Of a stretch of DNA of 64,000 nt, positions 21,942 to 28,793 are shown one piece after another (the stretch's first letter is position 1; every line of letters begins with the position of its first letter). Source of the DNA: Acinetobacter kanungonis (GTDB taxonomy: Bacteria > Pseudomonadota > Gammaproteobacteria > Pseudomonadales > Moraxellaceae); contig NZ_JAACKC010000002.1 in assembly GCF_009939195.1 (NCBI RefSeq), positions 248,001 through 312,000 of the forward strand, in the 5' to 3' direction. Both the position numbers and the translations under genes were made by a program. The notes under the pieces were generated by a model, which saw nothing but the letters and a program-made list of their open reading frames with translations, searched no databases and was not told the DNA's origin.

Positions 21942-22439
21942 ATGAACGCTCAAAAGGGTTTCACTCTTATTGAATTAATGATCGTGGTAGCTATTATCGG
22001 TATTTTGGCGGCAATTGCACTGCCTGCATATCAAGATTATACAGCTCGTGCAAAAGTTTCAGAAGTGGTTTTGGCGGCTTCTACATGTCGTACAGCGGTT
22101 TCAGAAGCTTCTCAAACAGGTTTCGCAGCAGCTCCAACAGCAGCAGATAGTTTTGGCTGTGGTGAAGGTGGTACTAGTACTTCCCCGATATCTCAATATG
22201 TTGAAAGTGTTAGTACTTCGACAGCTGGTGTTATTACAGTTAAGGCGCAGAACATCAGCCAATTAGGAAGTGGTGTGAATGTTACATTTACTCCGTACTC
22301 AAATGCCGCAGGTACAACTGCAAGTGTAGCCGCTGATTTCGCTAGTGCAACGATTAAACCAATTAAAGCATGGAAATGTGCTGGTGCAAGTGGTGCTACA
22401 GGTATTCAAGCTAAATACTTACCAGCATCTTGCCGTTAA
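21942..22439 (+). CDS. pilA: Major type IV pilin (PilA-like)
   Basis: 165-residue prepilin. Seen: a six-residue leader MNAQKG, then the class III methylation motif [20 protein letters not shown] with Glu5, a hydrophobic N-terminal helix, and four cysteines in the globular part (STCR, FGCG, WKCA, ASCR), enough for two disulfides including the C-terminal D-loop. The C-terminus ends SCR, not in Ser. I start at 21942 because GGAG lies 6 bases upstream; the longer frame to 21843 would run through the sigma-54 promoter. Its own terminator follows. High expression as major pilin is inferred from the promoter and ribosome site. Confidence 0.93.
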   Translation: MNAQKGFTLIELMIVVAIIGILAAIALPAYQDYTARAKVSEVVLAASTCRTAVSEASQTGFAAAPTAADSFGCGEGGTSTSPISQYVESVSTSTAGVITVKAQNISQLGSGVNVTFTPYSNAAGTTASVAADFASATIKPIKAWKCAGASGATGIQAKYLPASCR

Positions 22440-22450
22440 TAATTATGGGA

Positions 22451-22482
22451 AAGCAAAGAGGATTTTAACTCTTTGCTTTTTT
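22451..22482 (+). terminator. Terminator after pilin 1
   Basis: AAGCAAAGAG at 22451-22460 pairs with CTCTTTGCTT at 22469-22478, then TTTT. It abuts the next start codon (22483), so it would limit read-through into the transferase gene. Confidence 0.9.
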
Positions 22483-24096
22483 ATGAAATATATTTACTTA
22501 GCTTCGGCATTTTTTTGTTTACTGGCATGGCTGCTACCCAATCATTACCAGCCGTGGTTGTCCTTTTATCAAGATACTAGCATGTTTGTGGCGACATTAA
22601 TTCTGTCATCAACATTCTTAGTGTATGAAAAAATAAAAATACCTTATATTTCATTTTTTTTATTAATAATAGCATGTATTCCATTTATTCAATATTTATT
22701 AAATATTATTTACTATTTAGGAGATGCTATAATAATTTCTGTATATTTATTGGGTTTTTTTTCAGTGTTTGTAGGTGGGTATAATATTGGGGAATTAAAA
22801 GATGATAATAAAGAAAAAATAATACAGACATTTATAATTCTAATATTAATTGCTAGTATAATTTCTGTATGGATACAGTTGCATCAGTGGCTGATGTTTT
22901 CTGGTAGTATATGGATTGTAGATCTTCCTCCTAATGGACGTCCTTTTGCTAATATGGGACAGCCTAATCAATTAGCTACCCTTATTATTATGGGTGAAAT
23001 TTCTTTGTTATATCTTTATGAGAAGAGTAAAATAAATTCAGTTGTAGCAATATTTTCAGCATTTTTCCTTTTGTTTGGTGTTGCTTTAACTCAATCTCGT
23101 ACATCATGGGTGTTTTTGCTTTGTTTTTGTTTATGGTGGATTATAAAAAGTAAATCAATCACTTTACGTTTGCATCCTGCATACTTAGTGTTTTGGATAT
23201 TTATTTTTTTAAGCTTCTGGATTTACTTACCCTATATATCTAATTTTTTGGGAGTCTCAAATTTACAAACTGTTTCTGATCGAGTTACTACAGGATTAGA
23301 TCGTCTAGGTCAGTGGAAGCAAATTATCTTAATTATTAAGGAAAGTCCATTTTGGGGATATGGCTGGGGGCAATTAAATGTTGCTCAGTTGACTAATGAA
23401 ACCAAACTACTTAAATACCCAATTTTTGGATTTAGTCATAATTTACTTTTAGATCTTATAGTTTGGAATGGAATTTTTATAGGCTGTATTTTAATTTCTG
23501 TAATTTCGATATTTATTATTAAATTAATTTTTGAGAAAAAAGATAAGGAATCTATTGTTATAATTTCTATGGTCGGGGCTCTTCTTGTTCATAGTTTTTT
23601 TGAGTATCCATTTGCTTATGCTTATTTTTTATTTCCGCTTGGTTTTCTTCTTGGTGTTCTCTCTTCAGGAGTTTTTAATTATTTTTATTTAAGTAGAAAT
23701 TGTTATTTTGTATATCTATCACTTTGTTTAATTTTGTTTGCAATCTTAATAAGTGATTATAAAGAAGTTGAGTCGAAGCATGAATTAATGAGATATGAAA
23801 ATGCTAAACTTAGAAATGTTGATTTAATAAATGTTGGATCTGATTTTATTTTATTTGACCAATTAAATGACTATATTTGGTTTGTCCGTCAGCCGATTGG
23901 ATCAACAAAAAATAATATGGAGCTCGAAAGAATGCGAAAAGTGGCCTATCGATTTCCAGATAGGCCTCTAATTTATAAATATTTAAAAATTTTATATGTA
24001 AATGGGCGACATTATGAGGCTGCTCATGTATTAAAGTTATATAATGCATTTTATAAGCAGAACTTATCACTAAATGATATAAAAAATAAACTTTAA
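22483..24096 (+). CDS. Type IV pilin O-oligosaccharyltransferase-like protein 1 (PglL/TfpO, Wzy_C)
   Basis: 537-residue polytopic membrane protein of the PglL/TfpO/O-antigen ligase superfamily, which transfers lipid-linked sugars to pilins or other periplasmic proteins. Seen: about ten hydrophobic segments, the signature region GRPFANMGQPNQLATLI, TQSRTSWV, the Wzy_C motif with FGFSHNLLLDLIVWNG, and a C-terminal soluble part. The start is at 22483, directly after the pilin terminator; the open frame extends back into pilA (22345) but that start is not credible. Visibly more AT-rich than its neighbours with many AT-ending codons, suggesting acquisition or recombination. Paralogous to the gene at 25541. 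Confidence 0.82.
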   Translation: MKYIYLASAFFCLLAWLLPNHYQPWLSFYQDTSMFVATLILSSTFLVYEKIKIPYISFFLLIIACIPFIQYLLNIIYYLGDAIIISVYLLGFFSVFVGGYNIGELKDDNKEKIIQTFIILILIASIISVWIQLHQWLMFSGSIWIVDLPPNGRPFANMGQPNQLATLIIMGEISLLYLYEKSKINSVVAIFSAFFLLFGVALTQSRTSWVFLLCFCLWWIIKSKSITLRLHPAYLVFWIFIFLSFWIYLPYISNFLGVSNLQTVSDRVTTGLDRLGQWKQIILIIKESPFWGYGWGQLNVAQLTNETKLLKYPIFGFSHNLLLDLIVWNGIFIGCILISVISIFIIKLIFEKKDKESIVIISMVGALLVHSFFEYPFAYAYFLFPLGFLLGVLSSGVFNYFYLSRNCYFVYLSLCLILFAILISDYKEVESKHELMRYENAKLRNVDLINVGSDFILFDQLNDYIWFVRQPIGSTKNNMELERMRKVAYRFPDRPLIYKYLKILYVNGRHYEAAHVLKLYNAFYKQNLSLNDIKNKL

Positions 24097-24182
24097 ATTG
24101 TAGATAACGGCAATTTTTGTTAAAAATTGACATTTTATTTATATTTTTTAAATTAATTTATTGATTAATATTATTTTTTTAT

Positions 24183-24198
24183 TGGCATATTTTTTGCT
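24183..24198 (+). promoter_or_regulatory. Sigma-54 promoter core for pilin 2
   Basis: TGGCATATTTTTTGCT, a full consensus match, identical to the gltB core and sharing 19 bases with it (from 24181). Predicted start near 24209, about 29 bases before the pilin 2 ATG. Confidence 0.65.
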
Positions 24199-24237
24199 TT
24201 CCTAAATAGATATAATAAGTTTGGATGTAGATTTAAG

Positions 24238-24714
24238 ATGAAAGGATTTACATTGATTGAGCTTTTAATCGTCGTTGTGATAATTGGTATCCTGAGTGCG
24301 ATAGCATTTCCATTATATAATGATTATATAATACGCAGTAAAGTGTCTGAAGTAGTAATGGCGACCTCGGTTTGTAGGGGAGCAGTTACGGAAGCTTCGC
24401 AATCTGGATTTAAAACTGCGCCCATTACGGGGAATGAATTTAGTTGCGGAGATAATGATGTTTCTAATAAGGTTGCAATTATTACTACTAATCAAAATGG
24501 TGTAATTTCGGTACAGGCACGAAATGTTCCTGAGTTGGGTTTACGAGTGAATTTGGAGTTAGTGCCTTATAGTGATGGGACCATGTTGCGACCTTCTATT
24601 TCTACAGATTTTGTTTCAGCTACTGCTAAAGAAATAAGGGCATGGAAATGCCAACCTAAACAAGATTCCACAGGTATTGATGAAAAATATTTGCCTTCAA
24701 AGTGCAAGAATTGA
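24238..24714 (+). CDS. Second type IV pilin (PilA paralogue)
   Basis: 158-residue prepilin with an unusually short leader, MKG, before [20 protein letters not shown] with Glu5. It parallels pilin 1 along its length: [24 protein letters not shown] near the same place and four cysteines (VCRG, SCGD, WKCQ, SKCK). The C-terminus is KCKN, again no terminal Ser. The ribosome site is weak (GGA 12 bases upstream). No in-frame start lies between the promoter and 24238. It could be an alternative major pilin, a competence pilin in the ComP role, or a reserve allele. ComP identity is not shown by sequence alone. Confidence 0.85.
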   Translation: MKGFTLIELLIVVVIIGILSAIAFPLYNDYIIRSKVSEVVMATSVCRGAVTEASQSGFKTAPITGNEFSCGDNDVSNKVAIITTNQNGVISVQARNVPELGLRVNLELVPYSDGTMLRPSISTDFVSATAKEIRAWKCQPKQDSTGIDEKYLPSKCKN

Positions 24715-24726
24715 TTTTTAAGAAAA

Positions 24727-25473
24727 ATGAAAGTGTTTATGTCGAAGCGTCTAAGTTTTTTTTTGCGTCACCTGGGAATTTCTGCATTGGTGGGGCTTTT
24801 CACAATGTTTATCATTTTTTATATTTGGTATCCTGCGCCATTGGCAAAAGCTGTAGGGGTTACTTATATTTTTTTAATGCTAATCATCGTGGATATATTA
24901 GTTGGTCCCATTCTAGGTTTGATTGTGTATAAAAAGGGGAAAAAATCCCTTAAATTTGATTTGATGGTGATTGTTTTAATTCAGTTTTCAGCACTTAGTT
25001 ATGGGATATATAGTATTGCACAAGGTCGCCCAGTATGGTTAGTTTATGCAGTTGATCGTTTTGAGGTGGTTCGTAATAATGAGATTTTTGATAAAAATAT
25101 TCAACAAGCGCAAATTCAATTTCAAAATCCATCATGGTTTAAACCCGAATATGTTGCTGTTCAATTTGCTAAAGATTCAAAGCAGCGTAGTGAAGATATG
25201 TTTGCAGAAATTTTTTCAGGAATTGCGCTTTCGCAGCATCCAGAATTGTATGTTCCAATAAACCAAGCAAGATCGCAGATACAGCAACGTTCATTGTCTT
25301 TGAATTTACTTGATAAATTCAATGCTAAAGGGCGGGTTAAAGAAGTATTGGAAAAATACCCACAAGCAAATGCATATCTCCCGCTTAAAGCAAATGCTGT
25401 GGATATGACGGTTTTAATTAATAAGGATACGACTCAGATTATTAAAATTGTCGATCTTCGTCCGTGGAAATAA
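24727..25473 (+). CDS. TfpX/TfpZ-family type IV pilin accessory protein
   Basis: 248 residues (244 if it starts at the in-frame ATG 24739, which is possible). Seen: three to four hydrophobic segments in the first 110 residues (FFLRHLGISALVGLFTMFIIFYIWYPAPLAK; LMLIIVDILVGPILGLIV) then a soluble C-terminal domain. This matches the TfpX/TfpZ accessory proteins encoded beside particular Pseudomonas pilin alleles, needed for normal pilus levels by an unclear mechanism. It starts 12 bases after pilin 2, so is probably co-transcribed with it. Confidence 0.8.
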   Translation: MKVFMSKRLSFFLRHLGISALVGLFTMFIIFYIWYPAPLAKAVGVTYIFLMLIIVDILVGPILGLIVYKKGKKSLKFDLMVIVLIQFSALSYGIYSIAQGRPVWLVYAVDRFEVVRNNEIFDKNIQQAQIQFQNPSWFKPEYVAVQFAKDSKQRSEDMFAEIFSGIALSQHPELYVPINQARSQIQQRSLSLNLLDKFNAKGRVKEVLEKYPQANAYLPLKANAVDMTVLINKDTTQIIKIVDLRPWK

Positions 25474-25540
25474 ATTGAAGCGGAAGAAAAAAACGACATT
25501 TTGAATTACACTATGCGCAGTTTTGCAACTGTAGCCTCCC

Positions 25541-27169
25541 ATGAAATTTATTCTCTCACTACTTGCCAGTGTGCTGATTGCACTGGCTTGGCTTTTGCCT
25601 ATTCACTATCGTCCGTGGGTGACCTATACAGGCGAGCTGTTTGCATTTTTATCATTATTTGCGCTCACTGCTATTTTTCTGCAACAAAAGCTTAAGTTGC
25701 CTGTGGTGACATTGCCATTTGTGGCTATGGCATTTATACCATTATTGCAATGGATATTTGGGCTAGAGTTTTTCTTTAGTGTTGCTTTGATTTCGAGCCT
25801 TTTTGTCTTTGCTTTTTGGTTAAGCATAATGTTGGGGTATAACTTATCATTCACCCAAAAGGATCGAGAGCAAGCCTTTGCATGTTTTAGCTATGTACTG
25901 TTGATAGCAGGCTTTATTACAGGCTTAATGGCTATCGCACAGTGGCTCACGATTGAAAATCATATTCCCGGTATTGCAAATTTGCGTAGTAACAGACCTT
26001 ATGCAAATTTTGCTCAGCCGAATAACATGGCAACCTTCCTCATTCTTTCCTTAATGGCGAGTTTGTATTTATTTGAGAAAAGTAAGCTTAAGGCTTGGAT
26101 TCTGAGTCTTTGCTCATTAACGATATTAATCGCCTTAGTCTTAAGTCAGTCTAGAACCTCATGGGTGGTCTGTATTCTATTTTTAGCGTATTTCTTCTAT
26201 CAGCAATATAGAGGATATTTGCATCTAAAATGGTATGCAATGCTGACTTGGGTGGGGTTGTTTATTGCTTTGATTTTAGCAATGCCAGCTTTGGACCACT
26301 GGATTGCACAGGCTTCGCACTTGGCAATTGCAGATTCTCCAACGGCAATTGAGCGAGCAAGTACAGGACATTTGCGTCTCGGTATTTGGCAGCAGATGCT
26401 CTATGCCATTTCGGATCGTCCATGGTTTGGGTATGGCTGGAACCAGACCAGTGTGGCGCAGGTTTCCGTGAGTGAATATTATCGTATTCCAGAGTGGGTG
26501 CGAAGTTCACATAATTTTGTACTGGATTTCTTGGTATGGAATGGTTTGTTGATTGGCGTGCCATTTTTGAGTTATTTAATTTATCTTGGATATCGCCTGA
26601 TTAGCCGCGTGAACTCTACTGAGTCAGTCATTGGTATTTTGATGATTGTGGCAGTATTGGTGCATGCCTTATTGGAATATCCACAGAACTATGCTTACTT
26701 TTTATTGCCTTTAGGTTTTATTGTCGGTCTGGTCTTATCGCAGGATACTCAGCTAAAAGCTTGGACTTTAGCACCTAAATATACGCAGATGATGTTTATT
26801 GTTGGTGGCTTACTTCTAGTCCTAATTCATCGTGATTATATGGTGGCTGTGCCGAAACTGGATCAATCCATGCGCTATGAACATTCACCTGAAAAAATCA
26901 CCAATCATGATCGAATTTATGTTTTGGATGAACTCAGTCGAAGAATTGCATGGATTCGGTTGAATCCAAATACAGTATTGAGCAAAGCGGAGTTACAGCA
27001 AATTTATGAGATGGTGCAATGCTATCCAACTAAATATGATCTGTTGAAATATGCACGTGTGCTTGCTTTTAATGGGGATGAGCAAGGAGCACGTCATCAA
27101 TTATGGTTACTCAAAGAGTTGAAGCATGTTGATGTCAGCTATGAGTCGCTGTTAGCGCCAACGAAGTAA
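25541..27169 (+). CDS. Type IV pilin O-oligosaccharyltransferase-like protein 2 (PglL/TfpO, Wzy_C)
   Basis: 542-residue polytopic protein paralogous to the gene at 22483: matching blocks are NRPYANFAQPNNMATFLI, SQSRTSWVV, RPWFGYGWNQTSVAQ and SSHNFVLDFLVWNG. About ten membrane segments, Wzy_C core, then a soluble C-terminal region similar to PglL proteins. The ribosome site is weak. In Acinetobacter one transferase usually acts on pilin and another is general; which is which here cannot be told from sequence. Codon composition is less AT-rich than transferase 1. Ends at a strong terminator. Confidence 0.83.
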   Translation: MKFILSLLASVLIALAWLLPIHYRPWVTYTGELFAFLSLFALTAIFLQQKLKLPVVTLPFVAMAFIPLLQWIFGLEFFFSVALISSLFVFAFWLSIMLGYNLSFTQKDREQAFACFSYVLLIAGFITGLMAIAQWLTIENHIPGIANLRSNRPYANFAQPNNMATFLILSLMASLYLFEKSKLKAWILSLCSLTILIALVLSQSRTSWVVCILFLAYFFYQQYRGYLHLKWYAMLTWVGLFIALILAMPALDHWIAQASHLAIADSPTAIERASTGHLRLGIWQQMLYAISDRPWFGYGWNQTSVAQVSVSEYYRIPEWVRSSHNFVLDFLVWNGLLIGVPFLSYLIYLGYRLISRVNSTESVIGILMIVAVLVHALLEYPQNYAYFLLPLGFIVGLVLSQDTQLKAWTLAPKYTQMMFIVGGLLLVLIHRDYMVAVPKLDQSMRYEHSPEKITNHDRIYVLDELSRRIAWIRLNPNTVLSKAELQQIYEMVQCYPTKYDLLKYARVLAFNGDEQGARHQLWLLKELKHVDVSYESLLAPTK

Positions 27170-27183
27170 AAGACATAAGCATA

Positions 27184-27211
27184 AAAAAGCCAGCAACATG
27201 CTGGCTTTTTT
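27184..27211 (+). terminator. Bidirectional terminator between transferase 2 and bfr
   Basis: AAAAAGCCAGCA and TGCTGGCTTTTTT form a long stem with a 3-base loop, with A and T tracts on both sides. Confidence 0.9.
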
Positions 27212-27212
27212 A

Positions 27213-27677
27213 TTAGATTTGGCTTTGAATATAATTTTCGATACCCACGCTTTCGACTAAATCGAGTTGGGTGGTGAGCCAATCCCAGTACTCTTCTTCT
27301 TTCTCTAGAATTTCTTGCACTAAATCACGCGTCACGTAATCTAAGGTTTGCTCAGCCAAGGTGACAGCGGTTTTAATACTTTCAATGTTCTCTTTGACTT
27401 TGCGAATATCGCAATTGAGGACTTCTTCTGTGTGTTGACCGATATACAGTTTCCCGAGGTGTTGTAAATTCGGTAAACCTTCTAAAAATAAAATCCGCTC
27501 AATAATTTTATCGGCATGCTTCATCTGACGAATAGATTCTTTGTATTCGGCAGAACCCAGTTGTTCAATGCCCCAGTCATTAAACATTCTTGAGTGTAAG
27601 AAATATTGGTTAATTGCCGTTAAATGATGATAGAGCACCTGATTTAACTGGTTAATCACATCGCGATTGCCTTTCAT
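27213..27677 (-). CDS. bfr: Bacterioferritin, heme-binding type lacking most ferroxidase ligands
   Basis: 154 residues, start at 27677 (MKGNRDVINQLN) with GGAG upstream; the longer open frame to 27818 is not conserved. Aligns without gaps to E. coli Bfr. The heme ligand Met52 is kept, as are H54 and E127, but E18 is His, E51 is Gln, E94 is Val and H130 is Tyr. Such subunits occur in other bacteria beside ferroxidase-competent partners, forming mixed 24-mers for iron storage. No partner subunit is encoded in this window. Next to bfd, whose product helps release iron from Bfr. Confidence 0.93.
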   Translation of the reverse strand: MKGNRDVINQLNQVLYHHLTAINQYFLHSRMFNDWGIEQLGSAEYKESIRQMKHADKIIERILFLEGLPNLQHLGKLYIGQHTEEVLNCDIRKVKENIESIKTAVTLAEQTLDYVTRDLVQEILEKEEEYWDWLTTQLDLVESVGIENYIQSQI

Positions 27678-27830
27678 AGCATGAACTCCATCCATCAATG
27701 CAGATTTAAAATTGTCAGTTAGACCGTGACAGTCTGTTATTTTATAAATCTTAAACAAGAACGTAAGGAAAGGCGAGTGCTTTATTGAACAGCAAATGAA
27801 AATCGCAATCAAAAACAATTGGATATTAAA

Positions 27831-27868
27831 CTATAAAAACAAAACCCGCCTAGAGTGTCAGAAGCGGG
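27831..27868 (-). terminator. Terminator after bfd
   Basis: On the minus strand CCCGC (27868-27864) pairs with GCGGG (27849-27845), followed by a T-rich run TTTTGTTTTT. The stem is short. Confidence 0.55.
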
Positions 27869-27920
27869 GAGGAAGAGTGATCGATCAGATCATTACATGA
27901 ATTATTATGATTATTTGAGG

Positions 27921-28115
27921 TTAAGCAGCAACAGCGATTCTTGCAGCAATTTCAGCTACTTCGTCGCTAATAATGGCGCGGGCTTCAGGTGCACAACGAC
28001 CACAGCAAGTGCCAAGATCAAGCATGTCGCGAATTTCACGATAGCTTTCTGCACCGCTGGCAACGGCATCTTTAATATCTTGATCTGTAATACCACGACA
28101 CAAACATACGTACAT
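27921..28115 (-). CDS. bfd: Bacterioferritin-associated ferredoxin
   Basis: 64 residues. Small [2Fe-2S] protein that reduces bacterioferritin heme to mobilise stored iron. The four ligands are visible: C4 and C6 in MYVCLCRG and the pair in GTCCGRC. The helix-turn-helix-like fold and length are typical. Upstream lie two Fur-like sites, so it is expected to be induced by iron starvation. bfr lies 243 bases downstream on the same strand, separated by a weak terminator. Confidence 0.95.
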   Translation of the reverse strand: MYVCLCRGITDQDIKDAVASGAESYREIRDMLDLGTCCGRCAPEARAIISDEVAEIAARIAVAA

Positions 28116-28158
28116 TGCTGTAAGCCATACTAGATTAAATACGATAAGTAATATTATT

Positions 28159-28171
28159 GATAATTGTTATC
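28159..28171 (-). promoter_or_regulatory. Fur-like box 1 upstream of bfd
   Basis: GATAATTGTTATC, an inverted 6-1-6 repeat matching the Fur core, 44 bases from the bfd start. Confidence 0.65.
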
Positions 28172-28195
28172 GTTTGTCAATCAAATTCATTTGAA

Positions 28196-28214
28196 AAGAG
28201 AATTATTATCATTG
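28196..28214 (-). promoter_or_regulatory. Fur-like box 2 upstream of bfd
   Basis: AAGAGAATTATTATCATTG, which resembles the repeated NATWAT Fur units. It is weaker than box 1 and may form an extended operator with it. Confidence 0.4.
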
Positions 28215-28245
28215 GGAATTTGAATAAAAAAATACCATCTAAGCG

Positions 28246-28270
28246 GAAATCTGAGTGTTGCTCAGATTTC
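28246..28270 (-). other. Hairpin downstream of ridA
   Basis: GAAATCTGAG (28246-28255) and CTCAGATTTC (28261-28270) form a 10-base stem with a 5-base loop. On the minus strand a T run follows only after about 12 bases, so it may be a weak ridA terminator or an RNA 3' end. Confidence 0.45.
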
Positions 28271-28335
28271 GCGAAAGGGGTTAGGTCATTTAGATCTAAA
28301 TATTTAAAGCGGGGGTGTTGAATGGATGGGATCAA

Positions 28336-28719
28336 TTATTGTGGAATAATCACAATACCATCCATTTCAACCAAAGCACCTTTTGGCAGGCTAGCAACGC
28401 CTAATGCGGCACGTGCTGGATAAGGTTGCGCAAAGTATTCGCCCATAATCTGATTCACCAATTGAAAATTAGATAAATCAGTTAAAAAGATATTCAGTTT
28501 GGCGATATCGGCCAATGAGCCACCAGCGGCTTCACACACGGCCTTTAAGTTGTCAAATACGCGGCGAATCTGCGCTTCAATGCCTTCAACCAATTCCATA
28601 CTGTACGGATCTAAACCGATTTGCCCTGAAAGATAAAGTGTTTCACCAACGAGAATGGCTTGTGAATAAGTACCAATAGCAGCAGGGGCATTTTCTGTAT
28701 GAATGACTTGGCGGGACAT
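28336..28719 (-). CDS. ridA: RidA family enamine/imine deaminase
   Basis: 127 residues. Hydrolyses reactive 2-aminoacrylate and related enamines released by PLP enzymes, protecting cytosolic enzymes. Seen: [23 protein letters not shown], the family signature [22 protein letters not shown] including the catalytic Arg in PARAA. AAAGGAG lies upstream of the ATG. It lies downstream of spoT on the same strand, 74 bases away, with an inverted repeat between them; spoT-ridA linkage is common in gammaproteobacteria. Confidence 0.95.
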   Translation of the reverse strand: MSRQVIHTENAPAAIGTYSQAILVGETLYLSGQIGLDPYSMELVEGIEAQIRRVFDNLKAVCEAAGGSLADIAKLNIFLTDLSNFQLVNQIMGEYFAQPYPARAALGVASLPKGALVEMDGIVIIPQ

Positions 28720-28734
28720 CGATTTCTCCTTTTA

Positions 28735-28769
28735 TATCTGAATACATCTTAAAGGATTGTATTCAGATA
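28735..28769. other. 12-base inverted repeat between spoT and ridA
   Basis: TATCTGAATACA at 28735-28746 and TGTATTCAGATA at 28758-28769 are perfectly complementary with an 11-base spacer. It sits just upstream of the ridA ribosome site and could be an operator or an mRNA hairpin. No T tract makes it a terminator. Confidence 0.5.
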
Positions 28770-28793
28770 CAGAAGCCCTATCGATTTAATTGA

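Noticed and set aside
22345..22482. Extension of transferase 1 back into the pilin 1 gene
   Set aside because: The extension overlaps pilA and its terminator and breaks the normal membrane-protein N-terminus.
24211..24216. TATAAT before pilin 2 as a sigma-70 promoter
   Set aside because: No acceptable -35 lies 16-18 bases upstream, while a perfect sigma-54 core is present.
27678..27818. 47-residue N-terminal extension of bacterioferritin
   Set aside because: Bacterioferritins begin MKGxxxVIN; that ATG has GGAG in front and the extension is not family-like.
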